Source of the DNA: JADZGC01 sp964391595
Lineage (GTDB): Bacteria; Patescibacteriota; Saccharimonadia; CAILAD01; GCA-016700035
Assembly (NCBI GenBank): GCA_964391595.1
Contig: CAYMMM010000005.1
Coordinates: 1-38,607, forward strand
Direction: 5' to 3'
Length of the DNA: 38,607 bases
Both the position numbers and the translations under genes were made by a program. Within the stretch, counting starts at the first letter, position 1; every line of letters begins with the position of its first letter. This document shows, piece after piece, positions 14,371-22,604 of the stretch. The notes beneath the pieces were generated by a model. It was not told where the DNA came from and ran no database searches. It worked only from the letters and a program-made list of their open reading frames with translations.

Positions 14371-15531
14371 CTAACTTCGGCCAAGCAGTCGGCGGATCGG
14401 ATCCGATTTTTGCTTTTGCTTCAATGCCTGGTCATACCCTGTGAGGACAGCTTCTGCAGATTTTCGCCAGCTATAGCGCTTCACACAAGCAGCCCCGTGT
14501 TTGATGAGCTCGGCTTGCTTCCTCGGGTCATCCAATACCTCACTGATAGCACGAGCAATATCCGCATCCTTGCGACCATCAAAGTACACGGCTGCGTCAC
14601 CAAATACTTCTGGCATACAGGTAGCGTCGGAGCTCACCACCGGTAAACCATAGCTCATCGCTTCTAGGCCCGGTATACCAAAGCCCTCGGACAAAGATGG
14701 TAATGCGTAGAGACTCGCCGCACTATACAACCCAACGAGCTCAGCATCAGTTACACGATCGGTAAAGATCACATCTTGCGTAAGCTTTTGCTTCACAACG
14801 AGCTTTTCGAGCTGAGCGTGGAATTCGTCTTTTTTACCAGCTATAACAAGCTGGACTGGCTGCTTTCTCTCTGCGTTAATGATCGGAAGTGCATTGATCA
14901 AACGAGTAAGGTTTTTGTGCGGATAGGCATTTCCCACATGCATAATGAACGGCTTGGTAATGCCAAGTTTTTTGAGATTCACGCGCCCATGCTTCATGGG
15001 TATGTCCGCGGCATTGTATGTCACTAGTATTTTTTCCTTAGGAACACGATATCGCTTCACTACATCATCCAGCACAAATTTGCTGGGCGTAAAGATTATC
15101 CGACTACGCTTGACTGCGGTCTTCAGCACGTGTCTCATCACTACATCCTTGAGTGTGTAGGTAAATGGCGCAAGTAGCCCACCGCGGATGTTCTTAAAGC
15201 GCAGTAGAGTCAGGTCATGAATCGTCACCACAAACGGCTGATAATATTGCAAAGGAATGTTGAAGTTAGCAAAGTGTACCAGGTCAGGCTTCATCTCACT
15301 CAGCAGTTTTGGCAACATGAGCTGTTCTTGAGGTGTATACCAGCCGATATTTGTCACTTGACGCTCCAGGTGCCGGAGTTCTTTGGGGAGCTGATCTACG
15401 TCTTCTTCGCGCATTAACAGCACCAGCTCATGCTCATGTTTTATTGCCACTAGCTCGATGAGAATATTTTCTATGTAGCGCCCTATGCCAGTCTGCTTAA
15501 GCCAGCGAGCGTCGACGACTATTCTTGCCAT
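14371..15531 (-). CDS. GT4-family glycosyltransferase
   Basis: About 386 residues with a GT-B fold of family GT4. Features are VVDARWLKQTGIGRYIENIL at the N-terminus, VTIHDLTLLRF, ILVTYNAADIP, HVGNAYPHKNLTRLI (start of the nucleotide-sugar half), and EGFGIPGLEAMSYGLPVVSSD (E-x7-E motif binding the donor). It transfers a sugar from a nucleotide donor to a lipid or glycan acceptor at the inner membrane face. I start at ATG 15531, where TATAAT lies six bases upstream; an in-frame start at 15600 adds 23 unlikely residues. It converges on the glycoside hydrolase gene with 12 bases between stops. Confidence 0.92.
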   Translation of the reverse strand: MARIVVDARWLKQTGIGRYIENILIELVAIKHEHELVLLMREEDVDQLPKELRHLERQVTNIGWYTPQEQLMLPKLLSEMKPDLVHFANFNIPLQYYQPFVVTIHDLTLLRFKNIRGGLLAPFTYTLKDVVMRHVLKTAVKRSRIIFTPSKFVLDDVVKRYRVPKEKILVTYNAADIPMKHGRVNLKKLGITKPFIMHVGNAYPHKNLTRLINALPIINAERKQPVQLVIAGKKDEFHAQLEKLVVKQKLTQDVIFTDRVTDAELVGLYSAASLYALPSLSEGFGIPGLEAMSYGLPVVSSDATCMPEVFGDAAVYFDGRKDADIARAISEVLDDPRKQAELIKHGAACVKRYSWRKSAEAVLTGYDQALKQKQKSDPIRRLLGRS

Positions 15532-15537
15532 ACCATC

Positions 15538-15543
15538 ATTATA
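15538..15543 (-). promoter_or_regulatory. -10 element, leaderless promoter of the GT4 gene
   Basis: Perfect TATAAT, six bases GATGGT, then ATG 15531 on the minus strand. Confidence 0.62.
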
Positions 15544-15668
15544 CCTGATACTAAAGCTTGAAGCGGCTTCATGACAGCTGTGCTTGCCTTGATCATTCAT
15601 CGCAGCTAGGATACGACACGTCCCCTACTTGGTTTCGAGATAAGCTCGAACACAGAAAGGTGCACCTT

Positions 15669-16685
15669 ATGAAAATTCGGAGGGTGAGCCGAGCGCGACA
15701 GACAGGTGTCGTTCTCGGCGTGGTCTTCGGGAGTCTCGGGATTCCGTTCGTCGCGTCCGCAACCAATGTCGGCGAAGGTAGTGGTGAGCAGTCACACCAG
15801 GGCTGGATGCAGGCTTACGCTCGCATTGGCGGACAAGGTACGATTGGTCTGCCAGAAAATGCGATTCATGTATGGAATGCAGGATGCATTCAGGACTTCG
15901 GAGGAGGTAGGTTTGTCGATGCAGCACTTATGTCACCAGACTGCCGAGGCAATGTATACCCTGTAGTCGGGAATCACTGGTCGTATGTGAGTGCTGTCGG
16001 GACGTACTGGACGGGGTACCCGCGCAACGATTCACACCGCTGGAATGCTGGATGGACACAAGACTTCGATGGTGGGAAGTGGGGACCCACTCTCATCATG
16101 AGGGGCGATGCTGTCGGCAGAGCGTTCAGTGTGCATAACGGTATGCGCGATTATTACATCAGCATCGGTGGGAGTGCCAGCTATCTCGGCTACCCCACCA
16201 GCGACGAGTACAAGTGGGACTCCTACGTACGCCAAGACTTCCAGGGTGGGTCGCTCACCTGGAGAAGTGATCAATGGGTGCGGCCGCTTCAGACCATGAC
16301 ACCCCAGGAACAAGCTGCGGTCAACTGGGTGATAGCAGAGAAGAACTCACCGGATCCGTCCTGGAGCGACCAATTCAGGCGCCCATGGTCAGGGTACTGC
16401 GAGGGTTTCGTAGAAGTTGCCTTCGGTACTCGTGGCAGATCCTGGTCGGCCGATGAGCACTACAAGTACCGTAAAGACCGTGGCCAAATCCATATCGACA
16501 CAAATCCACCAGCAGGTGTCTTTGTGTTTTACGTTGGCCACATAGGGCTCTCGATCGGAGACGGCCAAGTCATCTCAACTCAAGGCTACGAGGGACAGCG
16601 TATACCTGTCGCGCAGCACCGAGTACTTGGCCTTGCAAACAAATATCTTGGATGGGCACGTTTCGACGGGACGTGGCCACGTTAA
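15669..16685 (+). CDS. Secreted LGFP-repeat protein with NlpC/P60- or CHAP-like domain
   Basis: About 338 residues. The signal peptide ends near SATN. About three LGFP-type repeats follow, best seen in YLGYPTSDEYKWDSYVRQDF; each has an LGxP-like turn, a Trp and a QDF-GG strand. These modules bind cell walls and are typical of mycolic-acid actinobacteria. The C-terminal 120 residues carry SGYCEGFVEVAFG (candidate nucleophile Cys) and FVFYVGHIGLSIGDG (candidate His), as in NlpC/P60 or CHAP amidases. AGAAAGG (15653-15659) supports ATG 15669. Higher G+C by eye than the neighbours suggests transfer, perhaps from an actinobacterial host. Confidence 0.85.
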   Translation: MKIRRVSRARQTGVVLGVVFGSLGIPFVASATNVGEGSGEQSHQGWMQAYARIGGQGTIGLPENAIHVWNAGCIQDFGGGRFVDAALMSPDCRGNVYPVVGNHWSYVSAVGTYWTGYPRNDSHRWNAGWTQDFDGGKWGPTLIMRGDAVGRAFSVHNGMRDYYISIGGSASYLGYPTSDEYKWDSYVRQDFQGGSLTWRSDQWVRPLQTMTPQEQAAVNWVIAEKNSPDPSWSDQFRRPWSGYCEGFVEVAFGTRGRSWSADEHYKYRKDRGQIHIDTNPPAGVFVFYVGHIGLSIGDGQVISTQGYEGQRIPVAQHRVLGLANKYLGWARFDGTWPR

Positions 16686-16692
16686 CAATTCA

Positions 16693-16721
16693 AGGCCTCC
16701 TAGCATTGGAGGCCTGTTTTT
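16693..16721 (+). terminator. Rho-independent terminator after the LGFP gene
   Basis: AGGCCTCC (16693-16700) and GGAGGCCT (16708-16715), seven-base loop, then GTTTTT. Confidence 0.92.
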
Positions 16722-16806
16722 ATGCGTATCAAATGCGCAGCCAGATACTATATATCGCTCACCGAACAAAAACCGGGTATACTGCAAGATATAAATTCAG
16801 AACGCC

Positions 16807-18591
16807 ATGAAGAAAAAAGAAGATTTTAGTTTCTCCCTCCCCTATAGTGATGACATAGATCACCGCCACTGGTTTATCATCATTGGCCTCGTATTGTTGT
16901 TAGGAGGTTTTTTTACATTGGGTGTGATGCGCGTAGCGTATCGTGGCAAAATACTTCCTGGAGCACAGGCTTATGGCATATATCTCGGCGGACTCACTAA
17001 GGAAGAAGGCGTACAGCTTATCGACTCGATGAGTAAAAAGTATCGCGAGGGTCAGACCGTGACTATCACTACTCCAGATAAAAAAATAGCAATTAAAGCA
17101 TTGGATCTTTCACTCACTCACACCTCTAGCCCAGTAATCGACGAACTGTATGCCACTGGTCGGCAAGGATGGATCAATCAACAGCTCTGGGATGAGTTCC
17201 TTCTACTCATTGGCGCCACGTCTCCTCGTAGTGCCCAGGTCCAATTCGATGGCGCGAAGGTGGCACAGGCCTTGTCAACAGAGATGGATACAGTAAATAC
17301 AGTTGTAGTCGATCCAAGGTTAGCCGTCAGCAATGAAAGCGTAACAATCACCGAAGCGCAACCTGGCACACGCGTTTCCCTCAGCAAAACACTTGGCGAG
17401 ATACAAGCTGCAGCGGGCCGCTTCGAGCAGGCTCACGTCAGGCTACAAACCTACACCATCGAGTCAGGGGTGCAAACATCAGACCTCGCCGCAAAACAAT
17501 CTCGCATTGCCTACTTCGTAAAGAATCCACTCAAACTCACGTATGACACACGAAGCTGGGAAATTTCAGCTCAAGACATTGCAAGCTGGATAGGGAGTTC
17601 ATCTCCTCCTCCCCTTAGCACAGATATACTTCATCGCGCATATCTTGATCCAAGTTATACAAATACGCGTACAGGTTTCTCGAAGTCGCGCATTGAGGAA
17701 ACACTAAACCAAATTGCAGGACAGATTAATCAAACTGCTGTCGATGCCAAACTCACGATTAGCGGGGAGCGAGCTACGGTCTTCCAACAATCACGCGATG
17801 GTCTTGCACTTGATGCCGCGGCCACGGCCGACAAGATACTCGAGCAACTAAGTCTGGATAGTCGTACACTTGCGCTGTCCGATACTGCCACCATCCCGCT
17901 GGTTGTCTCCGTAACAAAAGCCGATATCTCTGACGAAACTATCGACCGACTCGGCATTAAGGAGCTCCTCTCTGAGGGCGTTAGTTACTTCCCTGGATCG
18001 CCAGCCAACCGTCTCCAAAACATTCGACAAGGAACGGCACGCTACGAAGGAGTGCTCCTGAAGCCAGGACAGGTCTTTAGTTTTGGTGAACTACTCGGAG
18101 AAGTTGGCCCGGAGACTGGCTATGCTCCTGGACTCATTATCCTTGGCGACCACGAAGAGAAGGCATACGGCGGAGGTCTGTGCCAAGTAAGCTCAACGGC
18201 GTTTCGAGCTGCTCTCCTGGCAGGCTTACCGATTCTTGAGCGCACAAATCATGCCTTTGCGGTTTCTTACTATACGGCTCCGTTTGGAGTACCAGGTGTA
18301 GATGCGACCATATACTATCCGCAAGTTGATTTTAAGTTTAAAAATGACACCGACAACTACATCCTAATCCAGACAGAACTCAGGGGTACAACCTTAAAGT
18401 TTCGCTTCTATGGCACTAAGAAGAAGAGTGGCATTATCCGCGGGCCATTCTTCATTTCGGGAAGCAATGATGCAAATGCACCATCGCGAACCGTTTTTTA
18501 TCGAGATGTTATCGTCGATGGTCAAGTCACAAAGACCGATACATTCTACACAAACTACAAGTCAGCTCTCGACTTTCCTATTGTTGACTAG
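16807..18591 (+). CDS. VanW-family membrane-anchored protein
   Basis: 594 residues. A short cytoplasmic start and one helix (about residues 23-43) are followed by a long extracytoplasmic region with repeated putative peptidoglycan-binding domains (the YoaR type; one near ITEAQPGTRVSLSKTLGE, another near KLTISGERATVFQQSRDG). The C-terminal VanW domain has FPGSPANRLQNI, LLKPGQVFSFGELLGEVGPETGYAPG, GGGLCQVSSTAFRAAL and ERTNHAFAVSYY. The role of VanW proteins is unclear but they act on or bind the wall. No Shine-Dalgarno is visible; TATAAA lies 11 bases before the ATG. Confidence 0.93.
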   Translation: MKKKEDFSFSLPYSDDIDHRHWFIIIGLVLLLGGFFTLGVMRVAYRGKILPGAQAYGIYLGGLTKEEGVQLIDSMSKKYREGQTVTITTPDKKIAIKALDLSLTHTSSPVIDELYATGRQGWINQQLWDEFLLLIGATSPRSAQVQFDGAKVAQALSTEMDTVNTVVVDPRLAVSNESVTITEAQPGTRVSLSKTLGEIQAAAGRFEQAHVRLQTYTIESGVQTSDLAAKQSRIAYFVKNPLKLTYDTRSWEISAQDIASWIGSSSPPPLSTDILHRAYLDPSYTNTRTGFSKSRIEETLNQIAGQINQTAVDAKLTISGERATVFQQSRDGLALDAAATADKILEQLSLDSRTLALSDTATIPLVVSVTKADISDETIDRLGIKELLSEGVSYFPGSPANRLQNIRQGTARYEGVLLKPGQVFSFGELLGEVGPETGYAPGLIILGDHEEKAYGGGLCQVSSTAFRAALLAGLPILERTNHAFAVSYYTAPFGVPGVDATIYYPQVDFKFKNDTDNYILIQTELRGTTLKFRFYGTKKKSGIIRGPFFISGSNDANAPSRTVFYRDVIVDGQVTKTDTFYTNYKSALDFPIVD

Positions 18592-18616
18592 GGCAGCGAG
18601 ATACTTAATTCAGCAG

Positions 18617-19087
18617 TTATTCTGCTGCAGTCTTCGCTTTGATCACTACCTTACGGTATGGCTCCCGACCAATGCTCTCAGTTTCTAGATCTTCTTTGTC
18701 AGCGAGTACCATATGTACGATGCGACGCTCAAAAGCACTCATTGGCTTGAGTTGGAACTCTTTACCATACTGCTGCACCTTATGAGCTGCGTCCTCGGCA
18801 ATTCGCATAATCTTCTCTATGCGATCTTTCTTATAATTCGAGATGTCTAGCGTCACAAATGGCGCATCAGGGATCCGCGTTCGCAGGAGTGCGTTCAATA
18901 TCTGCTGCACCGCATGAAGACTTTCGCCTTTTCGTCCGATCAATACAGCATGATCATCTACGGCCACAGCAAGGATCCTACGACTTTCGAGTTGGTCTTC
19001 ATACACAGTAAACTCGTCGAAGCCTAGTGATTTTAGTAGGCCTTGCAGAATCTCTTTGCCGGCTTCTATGTGCTGATCTTCAATCAC
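18617..19087 (-). CDS. khpB: KhpB/Jag-like RNA-binding protein (KH and R3H)
   Basis: 156 residues. The KH domain contains VLIGRKGESLHAVQQILNALL with its GxxG loop; the R3H domain lies in the C-terminal half with the R-x3-H motif in FERRIVHMVL. The N-terminal Jag domain of larger relatives is absent, as in many small-genome bacteria. KhpB binds RNA and influences cell division and envelope in Gram-positives. It begins at GTG directly after the yidC stop, in the conserved rpmH-rnpA-yidD-yidC-jag order. Confidence 0.93.
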   Translation of the reverse strand: MIEDQHIEAGKEILQGLLKSLGFDEFTVYEDQLESRRILAVAVDDHAVLIGRKGESLHAVQQILNALLRTRIPDAPFVTLDISNYKKDRIEKIMRIAEDAAHKVQQYGKEFQLKPMSAFERRIVHMVLADKEDLETESIGREPYRKVVIKAKTAAE

Positions 19088-19903
19088 CTATTTTCCCCCT
19101 TTAGCTCGTTTCTTTGGCGTCTTCGTGCGTGAGCCTGTCGCAGTAGAGCGCACGCGCGTCACTACTTCCGCTTCTTCCATTTTCTCCACTTCACCAGTCG
19201 CAGTGAGTGTTTGCTGGAGCATACTTACTAGGTTTGACACCGACCAATAGAGCGGCAGTGCAGCGACCGTCGTATAGCCAATCCAAGCAGTCAATAATGG
19301 GAAGATATACATCATGCTCCGATTTGCTGCCGCCGAAGGGTCATTCGGATCAGATTGAGCAGGAGTGATTTGCTTCACTTGTAAGAATTGAGTCGCGCCA
19401 GCAATGATCGCAAAGAGAATGTTGTTGTGGGCTGATAGGTTGACGATTCCAAAAAGCTTGGGCTGGAAAAGTTCTGGTCGAGCAAGCACTTCTTTCATGA
19501 AGCTTAAGTTTTTAACGGGCTCGTAGAGATACTGTTGGAACCCACTGACTCCACTGGCTGCATGAGAAAAAACAACAAACAAGCCGATAAGAAACGGAAA
19601 CTGGATAAGCAAGGGGAGACATGAAGCCAGTGGATTAATCTCTTTCTCCTTGTACAGCTGCATGAGTAGTTCACTTTCTTTTTGTCGATCACCACCAGCT
19701 TTTTGTTTGAGGAGTGCTATTTCCGGCTGCAGCGCCTGCATCTTCTTCTGGGAATGCAGCTGGCGCGCCATCACAGGCCAAAGCGCGAAACGAATAGCAG
19801 CAGTAAGGATAATAACAGCTATGCCGAAGTCATGACCCGGTAGGTAGTTATAGAGAACAAACAGTATATTCGCAAAAGGCTTAACAAAAATCGCTTCGAG
19901 CAT
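19088..19903 (-). CDS. yidC: YidC/Oxa1 membrane protein insertase
   Basis: 271 residues with the 60KD_IMP core: YNYLPGHDFGIAVIILTAAIRFALWPVMARQL with the conserved Arg of the hydrophilic groove, the cytoplasmic hairpin QKKMQALQPEI-KEKEINPLASCLPLLIQFP, and three further helices. No large periplasmic domain (Gram-positive length) and no lipobox cysteine. The tail is strongly basic (KTPKKRAKGGK), which can contact ribosomes. It inserts proteins into the cytoplasmic membrane alone or with Sec. Starts two bases after yidD. Confidence 0.96.
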   Translation of the reverse strand: MLEAIFVKPFANILFVLYNYLPGHDFGIAVIILTAAIRFALWPVMARQLHSQKKMQALQPEIALLKQKAGGDRQKESELLMQLYKEKEINPLASCLPLLIQFPFLIGLFVVFSHAASGVSGFQQYLYEPVKNLSFMKEVLARPELFQPKLFGIVNLSAHNNILFAIIAGATQFLQVKQITPAQSDPNDPSAAANRSMMYIFPLLTAWIGYTTVAALPLYWSVSNLVSMLQQTLTATGEVEKMEEAEVVTRVRSTATGSRTKTPKKRAKGGK

Positions 19904-19905
19904 AA

Positions 19906-20160
19906 TTATCCTTTCTTATTATGAGTGCTTGGCACTGGGTCATGTCCACCTACTGCCCATGGGTGGCAGCGCATTACTCTCCGAACAGCAAGTGAACTCC
20001 CCTTACTCGCCCCATACCGCGTGATTGCTTCGAGGGCATAGTCACTACAGCTTGGATAATACCGGCAACAGCCATAGGGATAGAACACCTTGAGAAGACC
20101 GTGGTCGGGTGAGAGCGTGTGTTGGTAGGCCCGAATTGTGATAAGGAGTGCAGACTGCAT
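19906..20160 (-). CDS. yidD: Membrane protein insertion efficiency factor YidD
   Basis: 84 residues with the YidD signature YPYGCCRYYPSCSDYALEAITRYG and the end VRRVMRCHPWAVGGHDPVP. It is a small amphipathic membrane-associated protein that assists YidC-dependent insertion. One base separates its ATG from the rnpA stop. Confidence 0.97.
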   Translation of the reverse strand: MQSALLITIRAYQHTLSPDHGLLKVFYPYGCCRYYPSCSDYALEAITRYGASKGSSLAVRRVMRCHPWAVGGHDPVPSTHNKKG

Positions 20161-20161
20161 A

Positions 20162-20506
20162 CTAGTGATTTACTACTCCGAGTCGCTTCAGACCGCCAAG
20201 GATCTCGTCTTGGAGTGCAGCTGGCTTTACGCCCTCTAGGTTTGTGTTGATATATATCAGTATATCAAAGTGTACCTGAAGGTTTGGGTACATTTCACGC
20301 ACAATCTCCACTACACGTCGACGGTTGCGATTACGAACGGTAGCGCGCTTATCTACTTTCTTAGAGATCACCACACTAGTACGAGGTCCGGCGATACGGC
20401 TCGAGAGCGCATAGATCTTGAGATTGGCCGTACGCCAAGATCGGCCGCGTTTGAGAACGCGCACGATGTCTCGATTCTGTCGCAAGCGCAGAGATCGCGC
20501 GAGCAT
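20162..20506 (-). CDS. rnpA: Ribonuclease P protein component
   Basis: 114 residues. It has the N-terminal helix RLRQNRDIVRVLKRG, the beta-sheet region with FDILIYIN, and the diagnostic RNR basic helix in KVDKRATVRNRNRRRVVEIVR. It binds the catalytic RNA and helps remove 5' leaders from tRNAs. GGAGGGGA precedes the ATG. The RNA partner (rnpB) was not found in this window. Confidence 0.97.
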   Translation of the reverse strand: MLARSLRLRQNRDIVRVLKRGRSWRTANLKIYALSSRIAGPRTSVVISKKVDKRATVRNRNRRRVVEIVREMYPNLQVHFDILIYINTNLEGVKPAALQDEILGGLKRLGVVNH

Positions 20507-20517
20507 TCCCCTCCTCT

Positions 20518-20652
20518 CTAGACGGCTACTCGAGCTCGGCCCTTCAAGCGACGGCGCTTAAGGACGGCGCGACCAACTCTAGTCTTCATACGTGCCATGA
20601 ATCCATGGACTCGCTGGCGACGTCGTTTTTTGGGCTGATGTGTCCGTTTCAT
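20518..20652 (-). CDS. rpmH: 50S ribosomal protein L34
   Basis: 44 residues beginning MKRTHQPKKRRRQRVHGFMA and continuing RMKTRVGRAVLKRRRLKGRARVAV. This is the complete L34 pattern, including the PKKRRR and GFMARM-T-GR-VL--RR-KGR motifs. First gene of the operon rpmH-rnpA-yidD-yidC-khpB. The start lies nine bases after TATAAT, so the leader is at most about three bases, without a Shine-Dalgarno sequence. Confidence 0.97.
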   Translation of the reverse strand: MKRTHQPKKRRRQRVHGFMARMKTRVGRAVLKRRRLKGRARVAV

Positions 20653-20661
20653 ATCCGACGT

Positions 20662-20691
20662 ATTATACCTGTAGAGAGTATGTTTTGGCAA
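20662..20691 (-). promoter_or_regulatory. Promoter of the rpmH operon
   Basis: On the minus strand TTGCCA (20691-20686), an 18-base spacer and TATAAT (20667-20662), nine bases before the rpmH ATG. Confidence 0.75.
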
Positions 20692-20705
20692 GTCTTTTCA
20701 CTATC

Positions 20706-20795
20706 TTATCCAGAGACATACCGTCCACATATCCACAGATTGTCATAAAATTGGGGATACTATGTGGATAAAGCCTTGGCAAAGCCTGTGGATAA
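20706..20795. promoter_or_regulatory. DnaA-box cluster upstream of dnaA
   Basis: Two perfect boxes TGTGGATAA at 20763-20771 and 20787-20795 (same orientation) and two 8-of-9 matches at 20706-20714 (TTATCCAGA) and 20729-20737 (ATATCCACA). They lie between the divergent rpmH and dnaA genes and probably serve autoregulation and/or the origin. Confidence 0.8.
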
Positions 20796-20805
20796 CCGCT
20801 AGAAT
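20776..20805 (+). promoter_or_regulatory. dnaA promoter with DnaA box in its spacer
   Basis: TTGGCA (20776-20781), 18-base spacer, TAGAAT (20800-20805). The perfect DnaA box at 20787-20795 lies inside the spacer, so DnaA binding should repress the promoter. AAAGGAGG (20815-20822) then leads to the GTG start. Confidence 0.65.
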
Positions 20806-20828
20806 AGGAGTAACAAAGGAGGTGAGGG

Positions 20829-22262
20829 GTGACGAGGACGGGGAATCCTGCAAAGTCCGCGGGATCATCAAACCCGGATCTAGGTTTGATTTGGCAGCGT
20901 GTCTTGGGTGAATTAGAAGTTTCGGTTACGAGTCATAGCTTCAAGACTTTTCTACAGCCGACCGAACTACTTGGTGTAGATAAAGACGGTACAGAGGCGG
21001 TTATATCTGTGCCTAACCCATTTTCAAGTGCCCAGATCAAGGCACGCTTCGAGGCAACGATTATCGATGCGCTCCATTCCCACTTCCCTTCTCTGACTCG
21101 GTTAGCCTTCAAAGTAATTACTACTCGGAAGCCAATGAAGAAGGATGCTGCCGATAGCCTCTTCTCTTCATCTGGACTAAAGAACAGCTCGCCCGATGGG
21201 CCACAGCCGCAAGCTAATATCTTTGATAAGCAGAATCACTTACTCGACCGGTATAACTTCCAAAATTTTGTCGTTGGCTCTTCTAATCGCTTAGCATACT
21301 CAGCTGGCCAGCTCGTAGCCGAAAAGCCGGGTACTAACTACAATCCTCTCTTCCTCTATGGCCCAGCCGGTGTCGGAAAAACACACTTGATGTGGGCGAT
21401 GTATGGCGAGATTAAGCGCTTGAATCCAGATCTAGAACTCCTCTATATAACAATCGAAGAGTTCTATAAGTCTTTTGTAGATTCGGTACGCAAGTCTGAA
21501 GCCTTTACTAATAAGTATCGCGAGGTGGATGTGCTCTTTGTGGATGACATTCAGTTTATTAAGAAGAAAGAAACTACTCAAGAGGAATTTTTTCACACAT
21601 TCAACAGCCTGCACCAAGCAAACAAGCAAATTGTTATCTGCTCTGACCGACCGCCTAAGGAAATTCCAGAACTTGAAGAGCGTCTTCGAAGCCGTTTCGA
21701 GTGGGGAATGGTGGTTGATATGCAGCCGCCAGATCTCGAGACGCGTGTCGCCATCATCCAGTCGAAAGCTGAGGCGAGGCAATTTGCGATGACACTTGAT
21801 ATAGCCGAGGCTATCGCCGAAAAGATCTCCGCAAATATCCGCGAGCTCGAGGGGGGATTCAATCGAGTACTCATGCACTGTGAGCTCCACAACCAACCAG
21901 CTAGTGTTGAAATAGTCGAGGAAGTGCTTGGCAAAGGTCAGACTATGACTGCTCGCCGCAAAATGAGTCCGAAGCAAGTGATTTCTGAAATCGCACGCTA
22001 CTACGGGGTAAGTATGGAGGATATTCTCGGGAAGAAGCGCAGTAGAGAGATCGTTATGCCACGTCAAATCTCGATGTACATATTACGCAGCGAGTTTGAT
22101 CTGTCATTCCCTCAGATCGGCTCACATCTTGGAGGTAGGGATCACACCACGATTATGTATGGCTACGAAAAAATTGAAGCTCTAGTGTCGAAGAAAGACA
22201 CAATCGTCCGCGATATTCAGGATGTGAGACAACGTATTCTTCAGGAAGGAGCAGTGACATAA
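20829..22262 (+). CDS. dnaA: Chromosomal replication initiator DnaA
   Basis: 477 residues in four domains. Domain I is LIWQRVLGELEVSVTSHSFKTFLQP. A linker follows. The AAA+ domain has Walker A GPAGVGKT (about 178-185), Walker B VLFVDD (about 235-240), sensor I in IVICSDRPPKEI and the arginine finger in LRSRFEWG. The C-terminal helix-turn-helix carries GGRDHTTIMYGYEKI, which reads DnaA boxes. GTG start with a perfect AAAGGAGG six bases before it. It opens the dnaA-dnaN-recF-DUF721 set and is flanked on both sides by DnaA boxes. Confidence 0.99.
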   Translation: MTRTGNPAKSAGSSNPDLGLIWQRVLGELEVSVTSHSFKTFLQPTELLGVDKDGTEAVISVPNPFSSAQIKARFEATIIDALHSHFPSLTRLAFKVITTRKPMKKDAADSLFSSSGLKNSSPDGPQPQANIFDKQNHLLDRYNFQNFVVGSSNRLAYSAGQLVAEKPGTNYNPLFLYGPAGVGKTHLMWAMYGEIKRLNPDLELLYITIEEFYKSFVDSVRKSEAFTNKYREVDVLFVDDIQFIKKKETTQEEFFHTFNSLHQANKQIVICSDRPPKEIPELEERLRSRFEWGMVVDMQPPDLETRVAIIQSKAEARQFAMTLDIAEAIAEKISANIRELEGGFNRVLMHCELHNQPASVEIVEEVLGKGQTMTARRKMSPKQVISEIARYYGVSMEDILGKKRSREIVMPRQISMYILRSEFDLSFPQIGSHLGGRDHTTIMYGYEKIEALVSKKDTIVRDIQDVRQRILQEGAVT

Positions 22263-22604
22263 TGAGGAGAAGTTCGGTTTTTGTCCACAGTATTGGGGAT
22301 AAACTGGGGAAAGGTCCTAAAAAAGCGTGGAAAAACTTGTGGGATACTCGTGGAATATCTGCCTATAAGACTAGGAGAAACCGTGGACAAGCTATGAGTT
22401 ATCCTCACCTCAACGATATATGTGTTAGTTATCCACTTTTCTCTCCAAAACAAACCCCCAACATTATCAGCAAGCTATCCACACTCAACCGCTTCCTCGC
22501 CCTCGATCAAAACAGTACATATTACTGCCTCTCCCCAGTTTCCACAGCGCCCATTACCACCACCACCATTAATATATATAAGAATTAAAGGGGTCACAGA
22601 ATTC
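22263..22604. other. Putative replication origin (oriC) between dnaA and dnaN
   Basis: This 342-base gap has no credible gene and many DnaA-box-like sites. 8-of-9 matches are at 22281-22289, 22294-22302, 22399-22407, 22429-22437 and 22475-22483, with weaker ones at 22326-22334, 22382-22390 and 22538-22546. The right end (22569-22590) is very A+T-rich (ATTAATATATATAAGAATTA) and suits an unwinding element. A cluster of boxes ending in an A+T-rich stretch is the usual bacterial oriC pattern. Confidence 0.75.

Noticed and set aside
14395..14411. Palindrome ATCGGATCCGAT followed by TTTTT as a terminator for the glycoside hydrolase gene
   Set aside because: There is no loop to allow a hairpin and it lies within the coding end of the GT4 gene.
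22262..22588. 108-residue frame between dnaA and dnaN
   Set aside because: Covers the DnaA-box cluster and has no protein-like pattern.
22422..22604. N-terminal extension of DnaN
   Set aside because: Pro/Ser-rich translation of origin sequence; the conserved clamp start is at 22605.
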